A stretch of 64,000 nt of DNA from Allomuricauda sp. M10 (GCF_020782875.1 NZ_JAJGBN010000006.1:124001-188000); one strand, 5' to 3'. Positions 44,987 to 54,380 are shown, numbered from the stretch's first letter. The notes: a model not told the origin generated them from the sequence alone. Program-made: numbers and translations.

Positions 44987-45614
44987 ATTCTTCGCTGCGC
45001 TCAGAATGACAATGGGACATTCGAGATAATTTGCACCATTCGTGTCCAATCATTAAAGACGGCAGTGATCGGATGCAAAACAAACCCTTCGACTCCGCTC
45101 AGGGTCCCATGAGCAACACCGACATTTTGTGGTTTCGAATTGGATTCTCCGCTGCGCTCAGAATGACAATGAGGCATTCGAGATAATTTGCGCTATTCGT
45201 GTCCAATTGTTTTAGATAGTCATGATAAACCACAAAGTAACCCTTCGACTCCGCTCAGGGTCCCTTACAAAAATAACATCAATTTGTGGTTTCGAATAGG
45301 ATTCTCCGCTTCGCTCAGAATGACAATGAGACATTCGAGATAATTTGCGCTATTCGTGTCCAATTGTTTTAGATAGTCATGATAAACCAAAAAGTAACCC
45401 TTCGACTCCGCTCAGGGTGCCTCACAAAAATAACATCAATTTGTCGATTCGAATTGGATTCTTCGCTGCGCTCAGAATGACAATGGGACATTCGAGATAA
45501 TTTGCATCATTCGTGTCCAATTGTTTTAGATAGTCATGATAAACCAAAAAGTAACCCTTCGACTCCGCTCAGGGTCCCCTACAAAACATCAACATTTTGT
45601 CATTGCGACGGAGC
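44987..45614. repeat. Tandem array of four 157-bp units
   Basis: The same sequence block starts at 44987, 45144, 45301 and 45458, with exactly 157 bp between starts. Copies 2-4 are nearly identical; copy 1 is more diverged. Each unit holds two palindromes of the REP family (ATTCT-CGCTGCGCTCAGAATGAC type and CCCTTCGACTCCGCTCAGGG type) and a spacer with ATTCGTGTCCAAT. No ORF with coding character runs through it. The 768-nt gap between genes (44920-45687) holds little else. Confidence 0.9.
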
Positions 45615-45631
45615 AAAGCGACGAGAAATCT
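45599..45631 (+). repeat. REP-family palindrome before mfd
   Basis: A 33-bp element starting GTCATTGCGACGG and ending GAGAAATCT, the same ends as other family members at 49222-49254 and inside metG. Confidence 0.7.
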
Positions 45632-45663
45632 AAAAAAATACTTTCCTTAAAAACAATTCAGTT

Positions 45664-45671
45664 TATCTTTG
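45664..45671 (+). promoter_or_regulatory. Probable -7 box of mfd
   Basis: TATCTTTG fits TAnnTTTG and lies 16 nt before the TTG start of mfd. It supports that short-leader start over any upstream choice. Confidence 0.5.
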
Positions 45672-45687
45672 CCGCAAAGTTTTTGGA

Positions 45688-48600
45688 TTGACCAAAGCCC
45701 CGATTTCCCAACTCTTTGCACAGTCTCCCACACTCGGGAAACTGAGGGATGCCATTGTCCAAATTGTCACTTCGAGCTCAGTCGAGAAGCACATCACCCA
45801 AAAAAAGATACATGTAAAAGGACTTGTAGGTTCTTCCCTGTCCTTTGTGGTTTCGGAAATTTTTAAAACGGTTGATGCCCCATTTCTCTTAATCTTGAAC
45901 GATAAGGAAGAAGCTGCATATCTCTTGAACGACCTAGAACTGTTGATAGGGGAAAACGATGTGCTTTTCTATCCAGGCAGTTACCGAAGGCCTTACCAAA
46001 TTGAAGAGACTGATAATGCCAATGTATTGTTGCGTGCCGAAGTGCTCAACCGCATCAACTCACGCAAAAAACCAGCGGTGATCGTCACCTACCCTGATGC
46101 CCTTTTTGAAAAGGTGGTCACCCGAAAGGAATTGGACAAGAACACCCTAAAAATAAAATTGGAGGATACCCTTTCCCTTGACTTTTTAAATGAAGTGCTA
46201 TTTGAATACCAGTTCAAACGGGTGGATTTTGTGACCGAACCCGGGGAGTTTTCCGTTCGTGGGGGTATTGTGGATGTGTTTTCCTTTTCGCACGACCAAC
46301 CCTATCGCATCGAATTTTTTGGTGACGAAGTAGATAGCATTCGAACCTTTGATGTGGAGACCCAACTCTCTACGGACAAGGTGAAGAAGATTACCATCAT
46401 CCCCAATGTAGAAAACAAGTTCTTACAGGAATCACGGGAGAGCTTTTTAAAATATATTGCCCCCAACACGGTGGTCTTTGCTCAAAATCCTGCTTTGATC
46501 TATGATCGAATCGATTCGTTCTTTGCCAAAGCGGAAGAAAGTTTTGCAAAACTGGGAAAGGAAATCAAGCATGCAGAACCCAAGGAGCTATTTGCAGATT
46601 CGACTTTGTTGAAGGAACAACTTGTGGATTTTTTATGTGTTGAGATTGGGGCTTCGACTCCGATCAGCCCCCAAAATTTAGACAATATGGTCACTGAGCG
46701 AAGTCGAAGTGACATAATGCAATTCCACACCAAACCCCAACCTTCCTTCAATAAAAAATTTGACCTGCTCATTGAAAACCTGAACGAAAACAGGGAAGCG
46801 GGGTACACCAACTATATTTTCTGCTCCACCGAGCAACAGGCCAAACGTTTCCATGACATTTTTGATGATTTGGCTTCGACTTCGCTCAGCCAACCAAAAA
46901 ATGAAAGCGTAAAGGACACTGAGCGTAGTCGAAGTGTGGATTACAAAATAATCGTACTACCCCTTTATCAAGGTTTCATTGATGACGACCTGAAACTGGC
47001 TTGCTATACCGACCATCAAATCTTTGAACGCTACCACAAATTCCACCTTAAAAATGGCTATGCCAAGAAACAAGCCATTACCCTCAAGGAACTCAACAAA
47101 CTGGAGATCGGGGACTATGTGACCCACATTGACCACGGAATTGGCAAGTTCGGAGGGCTTCAAAAAATAGATGTGGAAGGCAAAAAGCAGGAAGCTATCA
47201 AATTGATCTATGGCGACCGTGATATTTTGTATGTGAGCATCCATTCGCTACATAAAATTTCCAAATACAATGGCAAGGACGGGGCGCCGCCCAAGATCTA
47301 TAAACTTGGTTCCGCGGCTTGGAAAACCCTGAAACAGAAAACCAAGAGCCGCGTTAAGCAAATTGCCTTCGACCTTATTCAAGTGTACGCCAAACGACGT
47401 TTGGAAAAAGGTTTCCAGTATGACCCCGATAGTTATTTACAGTATGAATTGGAAGCATCTTTCCTGTACGAGGACACTCCTGATCAGGAAAAATCGACCC
47501 AGGATGTAAAAATGGACATGGAGAGCGAACGTCCCATGGACCGTCTCATCTGTGGTGATGTTGGTTTTGGAAAGACCGAGGTGGCTATTCGGGCGGCATT
47601 CAAGGCGGTGGACAATGGCAAACAAGTGGCCGTTTTGGTACCTACTACCATTTTGGCATTTCAACATAGCCGCACGTTCAGGGAGCGTTTGAAGGATATG
47701 CCCGTTACGGTAGATTACCTCAACCGCTTTAGGACTGCCAAAGAGAAAAAAGAAGTGCTAGATGGTCTTTCAGCTGGAAAGGTGGATATCATTATTGGCA
47801 CCCATCAACTTGTGAACAAAAATGTCCAGTTCAAGGATTTGGGATTGTTGATTGTGGACGAGGAACAGAAATTTGGAGTTTCCGTAAAAGAAAAACTACG
47901 CTCCATCAAACAAAATGTGGATGTACTTACCCTAACAGCTACTCCCATTCCTAGAACGCTGCAATTCAGTTTGATGGCAGCCAGGGACCTATCCGTCATC
48001 AATACCCCACCACCCAACCGATACCCTATCGATAGTCAAGTTATCCGATTCAATGAAGAAATTATTCGGGATGCCGTTTCCTATGAAATCCAACGTGGCG
48101 GACAAGTATTCTTTATCCATAACCGAATCGAGAACATCAAGGAAGTAGCTGGAATGATCCAACGTTTGGTGCCCGATGCCAAAATCGGAATCGGTCATGG
48201 ACAGATGGAAGGCAAAAAACTGGAACAGCTCATGCTGGCCTTTATGAATGGGGAGTTTGATGTGCTGGTCTCCACCACCATCGTGGAAAGTGGGTTGGAC
48301 GTGACCAATGCAAACACCATTTTTATCAACAACGCCAACAATTTTGGGTTGAGCGACCTTCACCAGATGCGTGGCCGTGTGGGACGAAGCAACAAAAAGG
48401 CGTTCTGCTTTTTCATTACTCCACCTTATGAAGTGATGACCCCCGATGCCCGAAAACGAATTGAAGCATTGGAGCAGTTCACCGATCTGGGAAGCGGTTT
48501 CAGCATTGCCATGAAAGATCTCGAAATCCGTGGTGCCGGGGATTTATTGGGTGGTGAACAAAGTGGATTCATCAACGAAATCGGGTTTGAGACCTACCAA

Positions 48601-49173
48601 AAAATATTGACGGAAGCCATTGACGAACTCAAGGAAAATGAATTTAAGGATCTATACGAAGAGGTAGAGGGTCATAAAGAAAAAGTCTACGTGAAGGACA
48701 TTCAACTGGATACCGATTTTGAACTGCTCTTCCCCGATGACTATATCAACAACATTACGGAGCGATTGAACCTGTACACCCAGCTCAATGAGGTAAAGGA
48801 TGAACAAGGACTTCAGAAATTCGAGGCTGATCTTGTGGACCGTTTTGGAGAGTTGCCCGATCAGGCACAAGACTTGTTGAATTCTGTTCGTATTAAATGG
48901 ATCGCCACCCACATTGGTCTGGAAAAAGTGGTGATGAAACAAGGTAAGTTCATGGGTTATTTTATTGCCGACCAGCAATCCAATTTTTACCAAACACCTA
49001 TATTCTCCCAAGTACTGCAATACGTGCAGAGCCATTCCCAACAGGCCAGACTCAAGGAAAAACAGACAAGAAACGGATTACGTCTCCTATTAACTTTTGA
49101 TCGCATTACCAATGTGGAAAAGGCTTTCAAGGTTTTGGAGCCATTGAGAGTTGTACCTGCTTCAATAGGGTGA
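45688..49173 (+). CDS. mfd: Transcription-repair coupling factor (Mfd)
   Basis: 1161 residues, the normal Mfd length. The order is UvrB-like N-terminal module, RNA-polymerase interaction domain (IGDYVTHIDHGIGKFGGL), superfamily 2 translocase (CGDVGFGKTEVAIRAA Walker A, VDEEQKFG, TATPIPRTL, QMRGRVGRS) and the C-terminal D7 region. It displaces stalled RNA polymerase and recruits UvrA. The start is a TTG at 45688. Three places in the N-terminal third carry palindromic repeats in frame (residues about 27-35, 321-342, 395-417), giving low-complexity SSSVEK and TERSRS peptides. None touches a helicase motif. The stop codon coincides with the edge of another repeat element. Confidence 0.97.
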   Translation: MTKAPISQLFAQSPTLGKLRDAIVQIVTSSSVEKHITQKKIHVKGLVGSSLSFVVSEIFKTVDAPFLLILNDKEEAAYLLNDLELLIGENDVLFYPGSYRRPYQIEETDNANVLLRAEVLNRINSRKKPAVIVTYPDALFEKVVTRKELDKNTLKIKLEDTLSLDFLNEVLFEYQFKRVDFVTEPGEFSVRGGIVDVFSFSHDQPYRIEFFGDEVDSIRTFDVETQLSTDKVKKITIIPNVENKFLQESRESFLKYIAPNTVVFAQNPALIYDRIDSFFAKAEESFAKLGKEIKHAEPKELFADSTLLKEQLVDFLCVEIGASTPISPQNLDNMVTERSRSDIMQFHTKPQPSFNKKFDLLIENLNENREAGYTNYIFCSTEQQAKRFHDIFDDLASTSLSQPKNESVKDTERSRSVDYKIIVLPLYQGFIDDDLKLACYTDHQIFERYHKFHLKNGYAKKQAITLKELNKLEIGDYVTHIDHGIGKFGGLQKIDVEGKKQEAIKLIYGDRDILYVSIHSLHKISKYNGKDGAPPKIYKLGSAAWKTLKQKTKSRVKQIAFDLIQVYAKRRLEKGFQYDPDSYLQYELEASFLYEDTPDQEKSTQDVKMDMESERPMDRLICGDVGFGKTEVAIRAAFKAVDNGKQVAVLVPTTILAFQHSRTFRERLKDMPVTVDYLNRFRTAKEKKEVLDGLSAGKVDIIIGTHQLVNKNVQFKDLGLLIVDEEQKFGVSVKEKLRSIKQNVDVLTLTATPIPRTLQFSLMAARDLSVINTPPPNRYPIDSQVIRFNEEIIRDAVSYEIQRGGQVFFIHNRIENIKEVAGMIQRLVPDAKIGIGHGQMEGKKLEQLMLAFMNGEFDVLVSTTIVESGLDVTNANTIFINNANNFGLSDLHQMRGRVGRSNKKAFCFFITPPYEVMTPDARKRIEALEQFTDLGSGFSIAMKDLEIRGAGDLLGGEQSGFINEIGFETYQKILTEAIDELKENEFKDLYEEVEGHKEKVYVKDIQLDTDFELLFPDDYINNITERLNLYTQLNEVKDEQGLQKFEADLVDRFGELPDQAQDLLNSVRIKWIATHIGLEKVVMKQGKFMGYFIADQQSNFYQTPIFSQVLQYVQSHSQQARLKEKQTRNGLRLLLTFDRITNVEKAFKVLEPLRVVPASIG
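45766..45792 (+). repeat. In-frame REP element in mfd (1)
   Basis: A 27-nt element starting GTCACTTCGAGC with reading VTSSSVEKH, a near copy of the metG element at 59340-59366 and in the same reading frame relative to its sequence. Confidence 0.75.
46648..46713 (+). repeat. In-frame REP palindromes in mfd (2)
   Basis: Two palindromes: 46648-46671 (GGGGCT...AGCCCC) and 46690-46713 (GTCACT...AGTGAC). The second is 24 nt and reads VTERSRSD, so the frame is kept. Confidence 0.8.
46871..46937 (+). repeat. In-frame REP palindromes in mfd (3)
   Basis: Two palindromes: 46871-46892 (TGGCT...AGCCA) and 46916-46937 (ACACT...AGTGT). The second reads TERSRS in the same frame as the copy 220 bp upstream. 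Confidence 0.8.
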
Positions 49174-49484
49174 GATTCTTCATCCCGATAGCCATCGGGA
49201 CGTTCAGAATGACCAATGAGAGTCATTTCGATAATGCGAAGCGACGAGAAATCTTAGGAACTTCCGTTTAGACCAGCACCATTTGTTTCAGCATTTCTTT
49301 TTGGAATATGAGATTCTTCACTTTGTTCAGAATGACAATCAGGTTTCATGGTCATTTCGATATGAGGAATGAAACGACGATTGAGAAATCTTGAATACCC
49401 CACGTCATGCTGAACTGGTTTCAGCATCTCATTTAGTACTGTTAGATTCTTCATCCCGATAGCCATCGGGATGTTCAGAATGGC
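49173..49484. repeat. Mosaic of REP modules between mfd and serine hydrolase gene
   Basis: This gap is filled with modules sharing the ends AGATTCTTC...CAGAATGAC or GTCATTTCGA...GAGAAATCT. Cores differ: CCCGATAGCCATCGGG palindrome (49184-49199 and near 49455), TAATGCGAAGCGAC (49222-49254) and a TATGAGGAATGAAACG form. A GTCATGCTGAACTGGTTTCA hairpin module is also present. The gap contains no plausible gene. Confidence 0.85.
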
Positions 49485-49486
49485 AT

Positions 49487-50641
49487 TTAGAAAGCCTCAT
49501 AAACCTGCTTTACAAACTCCCCAATTTTTGAAGGTTCCAACCAACGGGTTACTATGAGCAAACCACTTTTTTGGTCCACCACAATAAAATTACCCCCAAA
49601 ACCTGCAGCGTAAAACACATGCTCGGGCACACCTTCCCAATGACGGGGTCCATTTTGGTTGAGCCACCACATATAGCCATAGTTTACATTGGGTACCGAA
49701 GGTGCGGTAGCCTTTTTGATCCAGCCTTCACTGATCAATCGTTGGTCTTTCCAAAGGCCATTGTTCAGGAACAACATCCCAAAACGGGCCATATCCTCAG
49801 TGGAAATAAAAAGTCCGGCACCGGAGTGTCCGCCACCTGTCACTGATTTCATTTGGATACCATCCACCTCGGTCCATGCATGGTCATATCCAAACCAACG
49901 CCAGGTGGTCGTGGCACCAATAGGGTCCATCACTTTATCCTTCAAAATCATGGGAACCGGTTTCCGCCATACATGTGTTAAGGAATAGGCCAAAACATTC
50001 ACCCGAACATCATTGTATTCCATTACGGTGCCCGGTTCGTTCAGTTTTCTATATTTCCAATCGTCCAGACCTCCTTCGCGAGGTGGGCGATCAGCCCAAT
50101 CCTTACCGCCCCAAAGTTCGCCGGACCAATCGGAATTCTGTTGCAATAGATGTTCCCAAGTAATCTTGGAGTTGTGTTCCCCATCAAAAGTGCCGTCCCA
50201 AATATAGTCGCCCACTTTATCATTGGTGTCTGCAATAAGTCCTTCATCCTCGGCCAAACCGGCCACGGTGGAGAGAAAGCTTTTGGTAACGCTAAAGGTC
50301 ATATCTACCCGTTTGGTGTCTCCCCAAGACGTCAATAGATAGCCATTCTTAAAAATCATTCCTGCAGGTCCACCCCGCTTTTTCGTCCGTCCCAAAATTT
50401 GATGAAACGGCTCTTGCTTAAAGCCATCCAGAATGGCAATCCGTAAATCGCGGGAACCGGAATATTCGTTCGCATTGGCATATTCAACCGCTTTGGCCAA
50501 TTGGTCTGCCTTGTATTTAAACTGGCTTTTTTCGGCAGTTTTCCACGTTTCGTTTCTTTCGGGGAAATGCATTTTTTGGGCCGATAAAGGGTTGCTGGCC
50601 ATCAATAAAAGAAGGAGGGAAATTTTAAAAAGAGGTCTCAT
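49487..50641 (-). CDS. Secreted serine hydrolase, class C beta-lactamase type
   Basis: 384 residues with a signal peptide cleaved near LSAQ (residue 22). S117-V-T-K120 supplies the active serine, YNDVRVN (about residue 208) gives the YxN motif and YAAGFGGN (about 343) stands for the third motif. The family contains esterases, D-aminopeptidases and 6-aminohexanoate hydrolases; beta-lactamase activity cannot be assumed. Flanked on both sides by REP mosaics, the gene is well conserved in composition. Confidence 0.9.
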   Translation of the reverse strand: MRPLFKISLLLLLMASNPLSAQKMHFPERNETWKTAEKSQFKYKADQLAKAVEYANANEYSGSRDLRIAILDGFKQEPFHQILGRTKKRGGPAGMIFKNGYLLTSWGDTKRVDMTFSVTKSFLSTVAGLAEDEGLIADTNDKVGDYIWDGTFDGEHNSKITWEHLLQQNSDWSGELWGGKDWADRPPREGGLDDWKYRKLNEPGTVMEYNDVRVNVLAYSLTHVWRKPVPMILKDKVMDPIGATTTWRWFGYDHAWTEVDGIQMKSVTGGGHSGAGLFISTEDMARFGMLFLNNGLWKDQRLISEGWIKKATAPSVPNVNYGYMWWLNQNGPRHWEGVPEHVFYAAGFGGNFIVVDQKSGLLIVTRWLEPSKIGEFVKQVYEAF

Positions 50642-50736
50642 GTGAAGGGTTTGGTTAATTAGCGCATCAAGGTAAGGATTGTTGATGGATTTCTTGCCCT
50701 ACCGCAAGAACCTTCAAGGGTGAGAAGCATTAAATG

Positions 50737-51076
50737 AGATTCTTCATCCCGATAGCCATCGGGAGGTTCAGAATGACAAGTAGGTTTCATGGTCATTTCG
50801 ACATTTGGATGGAAACGACGATTGAGAAATCTTGAATACTCCACGTCATGCTGAACTGGTTTCAGCATCTAATAGTGTGCTGTTAGATTCTTCATCCCGA
50901 TAGCCATCGGGACGTTCAGAATGACAATCTGGCTCTATAGTCATTTCGACATTTGGATGGAAACGACAATTGAGAAATCCTATATACCTCACGTCATGCT
51001 GAACTGGTTTCAGCATCCCATATAGTGCCATTAGATTCTTCATCCCGATTGCCATCGGGACGTTCAGAATGACAAT
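50737..51076. repeat. Tandem REP mosaic with 148-bp period
   Basis: AGATTCTTCATCCCGAT starts at 50737, 50885 and 51033, exactly 148 bp apart (2.3 units). Each unit joins a CCCGATAGCCATCGGG palindrome module, a GTCATTTCGACATTTGGATG module and a GTCATGCTGAACTGG hairpin module. Same family as 49173-49484 but homogenised. The gap between genes (50642-51081) contains nothing else recognised. Confidence 0.9.
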
Positions 51077-51081
51077 AAGGT

Positions 51082-53064
51082 TTAAAACCGTTTTTTATGT
51101 ACCTGTTCCCCTTCTTGGTTGTAGTATCTCCACGTGCCCACTTGATCATCATTACGGAAACGGCCAGTGATTTTTTCGGTGCCATTGGGATAGTACTCGG
51201 TATAGCGACCGTGTTTGAGTCCATCTTTTAAATCCACTTCAAACTTGATCGCTCCGTTCGTATACATTTTACTGTAGGAATCGGCATTCAGGTCGGTGGG
51301 ATAAATGGGTTTTAGATCGAAAATAGCATCGGTGATTTCCTCAGAGGAACTATTTTGAATTGTTGGGGTTGGCTCCGGTTCTTCCTCTTGGAAAAAAGGA
51401 TTCCTTTTCACCTCTTCCACATCTTGATAGTTGATCACCAACCGACTCTCGAACAGATCTTCCTCCGGGTTCAATTGAAGTCCAAACTGTGGAAAGCAAA
51501 TAAGGAAATCCTTGTTCTTCTTCATTTTTTGCTTGGTTTCGGCATCGGCAAGGGCATACATATTATCAAACAAAATGGGAACATTGCTGTAAACGAAAAT
51601 GGTGGATTCTGATTCGAACTTTTTATCAAAATCCCTAAAATCCTTCAAACTGGAAAGGGTCTCTTCCTGCACCACATCATCTATAATACTTTTGAGGGTA
51701 TTGGGGTTATCACTAAAGATGACATATTCATCGATCTGGGTAAAATAGGGTTTGTCAAATTCATCGAACCTTCCACCCAACAGCATTTTAAAAAATCCTT
51801 TTATGGAAAGAAAGTTGATCTCGTAATCCTTGTACTTTACCGCCTTGAACTTGACAGGGGTCTTTTTCCGGATTTGTTCCAGCACAAAATCGAGGTTGGT
51901 TTTGGCCTTTTCGGCATCGTTTGCCTTTAATATCAGGGCCATATCATTTTTTCCTTTGGAAATATGGGATTGGATCTGCAAAAGGGCGATTTCGTCCCCG
52001 ATCCAGCTCACAAAATTGTCCTGAACATTGATTTTCAGGAACTTTTCTACCTTCTCGATACCTTCCTGATAACTTTCGAACTGTTTGGGGTCGTTTTGTT
52101 GGACCGTTTCAAAATTCTTGTAGAACTCGGCAAAGCTGTTGAACCCATAACTGATGTACAAAGCAGTCCGTTTGGGAGCAATATTGGGAATGGTCCGTTC
52201 CGCAGTTCCCGATTTTTGCAGCGCTTCCAAGTAATATTCATTGGTATCGCTGATGTTGGTATAGCCATTTGCAGTGAGGGTGCTGTTCCGATCTAGATCA
52301 AAGTAAAATCCGGAGAACAAAAAATTCTCACTCACCCTACGGACCCAATCCGATGGGGTATCGGTAAACCGTTTTACATAATCATCAAAATAGTTGTATT
52401 GAAGGTACAACCGGAACAGATCCTCATGACCTACTTTTTGGTTGATCTGTAAAAAATTGAGGTTCCTTCCCAAAACGGGCTCCTGGTATTGGTCTATGGA
52501 AGCCTCCACCAGCGAATGGGTATAAGAGGCCACCAATTGGTTTTTGATGAAGGCGAGATACATGGTCTCCTTACTTTCGCGATCATGGACTTCCAAAATC
52601 TCGTGGTCGTGGTACATGCGTTTGCTCATCACGTAATCATCATTGAGCAAGGTGTTCAAATACGTTTTCAGCAATTGCAGTTTGGCAATACGTTTTAGAT
52701 CCAACACATAAAAAATACCATAATCCTTGGGAGAGATCATGTGGATGGAAATGAACAGCGACCGACCATCAAAAAACTCGAAGAGCTTGTGGTTGTCATT
52801 GAAAACGGTATCCACTTTTTGAATGTTCTCCGTGAGTTCGGCAAAGTAACCGTTCTTTTGGAGATGCTGCCAAGCGGCACTCTCGCTCACCTTGTCCCAA
52901 CTTTCCACTGGGCGTTCCGATTCAATGATAAACACTGCATCCTTCGGGATCAAGTAAATGGATTGCAGATTGGTTTTGGGAGATAGTACAAAAATATAGG
53001 CCAAATAGCACAGGTACAGTGCCAGTAGGGCCAAAAAACCGTAAAAAATCCTTTTTTTGGTCAT
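51082..53064 (-). CDS. DUF3352-like membrane-anchored protein with MORN-type tail
   Basis: 660 residues with an N-terminal membrane anchor (about 5-27) and a large extracytoplasmic body rich in beta/alpha segments. The general pattern (IYLIPKDAVFIIESERP near the N-terminus, ALYISYGFNSFAEFYKNF, DEYVIFSDNPNTLKSII) fits DUF3352 proteins of Bacteroidota. Residues about 605-655 hold MORN-like repeats (GRYTEYYPNGTEKITGRFRN, GTWRYYNQEGE). Function unknown. Single gene; its 3' end abuts the 148-bp repeat mosaic. Confidence 0.7.
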   Translation of the reverse strand: MTKKRIFYGFLALLALYLCYLAYIFVLSPKTNLQSIYLIPKDAVFIIESERPVESWDKVSESAAWQHLQKNGYFAELTENIQKVDTVFNDNHKLFEFFDGRSLFISIHMISPKDYGIFYVLDLKRIAKLQLLKTYLNTLLNDDYVMSKRMYHDHEILEVHDRESKETMYLAFIKNQLVASYTHSLVEASIDQYQEPVLGRNLNFLQINQKVGHEDLFRLYLQYNYFDDYVKRFTDTPSDWVRRVSENFLFSGFYFDLDRNSTLTANGYTNISDTNEYYLEALQKSGTAERTIPNIAPKRTALYISYGFNSFAEFYKNFETVQQNDPKQFESYQEGIEKVEKFLKINVQDNFVSWIGDEIALLQIQSHISKGKNDMALILKANDAEKAKTNLDFVLEQIRKKTPVKFKAVKYKDYEINFLSIKGFFKMLLGGRFDEFDKPYFTQIDEYVIFSDNPNTLKSIIDDVVQEETLSSLKDFRDFDKKFESESTIFVYSNVPILFDNMYALADAETKQKMKKNKDFLICFPQFGLQLNPEEDLFESRLVINYQDVEEVKRNPFFQEEEPEPTPTIQNSSSEEITDAIFDLKPIYPTDLNADSYSKMYTNGAIKFEVDLKDGLKHGRYTEYYPNGTEKITGRFRNDDQVGTWRYYNQEGEQVHKKRF

Positions 53065-53137
53065 TGTTCCTAAAGTGTCTCTTTTTAAAACGAAGGAGTT
53101 CCCGTTTTAGTTTAGACCTAGGAATGGTAACGAAAAA

Positions 53138-53797
53138 TTAAAGTTGTTTCAGGTCCTTTATAGTCTTGAAGGCCACATCAACCTGTTCATCGTTCACCAA
53201 AATGGTAAACTCGTTGGTAGTGGAAATCACTTCATACAATACAATGCCTTCCCAAGCCAATCTTTGGAAAATAAAGTAATAGATCCCGGGAACGGAAACG
53301 TTCTCTGCCGGTAATTTTACCGTGATAGAGGAAAGTCCTTCCGCCTTTTGGGTGCAACGTTCGTGTTTGAAATATTTTTCCACCACGCTGTCCATAATGT
53401 TACTGATCACAATATTGATCTCGTTCACCCCTCGGGAAGAAGTATAGAACACATCCTGGTTGGCATTCACCTCTTCCAACAGTTTGGCCTGTTGCTCCAA
53501 CATGGTATCGGAAGCCAAGAAGGTGTAGTCCGATAAGTTGGATCGCACGGTGATCTCACCGATGTTCTTAAGGACCTTTACGATCTTGTGGGTGGCGCGG
53601 AACTCAAGATCATCAGAAAGACGCTTTAGGGCCATCACAATGGCACCATCCTTTACATCTTTACCCAATTCATCGGCAATTTCCGGTTTGATCTGGCGAG
53701 AAAGGGAAGTGAGGTTAATAATACCCTGTGCCAGAGCCGTTTGGAGGAACGGTTTTTTCTTAATGTAGTGCTCAACTACTGCTGATATTGTTTTCAT
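53138..53797 (-). CDS. ACT-domain protein
   Basis: 219 residues from the ATG at 53797. The N-terminal part is helical (TISAVVEHYIKKKPFLQTAL), and the C-terminal part carries an ACT-like fold (ITVKLPAENVSVPGIYYFIF, then VLYEVISTTNEFTILVNDEQ). Databases often label relatives aspartate kinase because of the ACT domain, but the kinase domain is absent. It may be a ligand-binding regulator. A good promoter at 53815-53822 lies 18 nt before the chosen start and overlaps the 18-nt extension of the open frame, which argues against the longer version. Confidence 0.75.
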   Translation of the reverse strand: MKTISAVVEHYIKKKPFLQTALAQGIINLTSLSRQIKPEIADELGKDVKDGAIVMALKRLSDDLEFRATHKIVKVLKNIGEITVRSNLSDYTFLASDTMLEQQAKLLEEVNANQDVFYTSSRGVNEINIVISNIMDSVVEKYFKHERCTQKAEGLSSITVKLPAENVSVPGIYYFIFQRLAWEGIVLYEVISTTNEFTILVNDEQVDVAFKTIKDLKQL

Positions 53798-53814
53798 TGA
53801 GGATTGGTTTGGCA

Positions 53815-53846
53815 CAAAAATAACATATTGTTACAAAACAAACAAA
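53815..53846 (-). promoter_or_regulatory. Canonical Bacteroidota promoter of the ACT-domain gene
   Basis: On the minus strand, TTTG (53843-53846) is followed after 20 nt by TATTTTTG (53815-53822). This is the -33/-7 arrangement expected, 17 nt before the start codon. Confidence 0.7.
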
Positions 53847-53849
53847 TGG

Positions 53850-54209
53850 TTAAAAATAATGAAATGCATTTTCCAGATGCTCCAAAACCGTTTTGTTCTT
53901 CATTTTTATCACTTTGATCACGTCAAAACGCACCTCCAGATCCAGGTCATTATCCATCACAAATTGATGGGCCGCTAGGGTCAAAAGTTTGATTTTTTTG
54001 GCACTAATCACGGTTGTCATATCCTCCAGAAACCCTATATTCCTTGACTTTACCTCCACCATGGCAAGAATGTTTCCCTTCTTGGCCACAATATCAATTT
54101 CCGCCTTGAGGTATCGGTAATTTTGAGTCAAAATCTCATACCCCTCATCTCTCAGATAATCAATGGCTTTCTGTTCGCCAAACTTCCCAAAATCGTTATG
54201 TGTTGCCAT
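53850..54209 (-). CDS. YraN-family (UPF0102) protein
   Basis: 119 residues with the endonuclease-like fold of the family: FGEQKAIDYLRDEGYEILTQN, YRYLKAEIDIVAKKGNILAMVEVKSR. The acidic residues E and D in the AEIDIVA and VEVKSR stretches correspond to the metal site of Holliday-junction-resolvase-like nucleases. Cellular role not established. It follows the divergent DUF1800 gene by a 171-nt gap. Confidence 0.95.
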   Translation of the reverse strand: MATHNDFGKFGEQKAIDYLRDEGYEILTQNYRYLKAEIDIVAKKGNILAMVEVKSRNIGFLEDMTTVISAKKIKLLTLAAHQFVMDNDLDLEVRFDVIKVIKMKNKTVLEHLENAFHYF

Positions 54210-54380
54210 GAAAAAAAAGCAATATCAAAAAAATTTATGCATTTCATCGAAAAATTTGGTAGTTCACGGACATTGAAACGTTAAGATTGTAATTTGTTGG
54301 CCCAATTGAACCACATCCAACATTAGCATAAACATATAGTTGCCCCAAAACTATGTACCTAATTAACGCCAGACATTGCT

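Noticed and set aside
44987..45614. Possible CRISPR array
   Set aside because: The unit is 157 bp with no short repeat/unique spacer pattern; copies are near identical over the full unit and no cas gene is near.
49254..49466. Minus-strand frames in the repeat gaps with peptides such as CHSE, LKPVQHDV and GYRDEES (also at 50659-51055)
   Set aside because: They are translations of the REP mosaics. The same peptides recur at each copy, with no start signals or coding composition.
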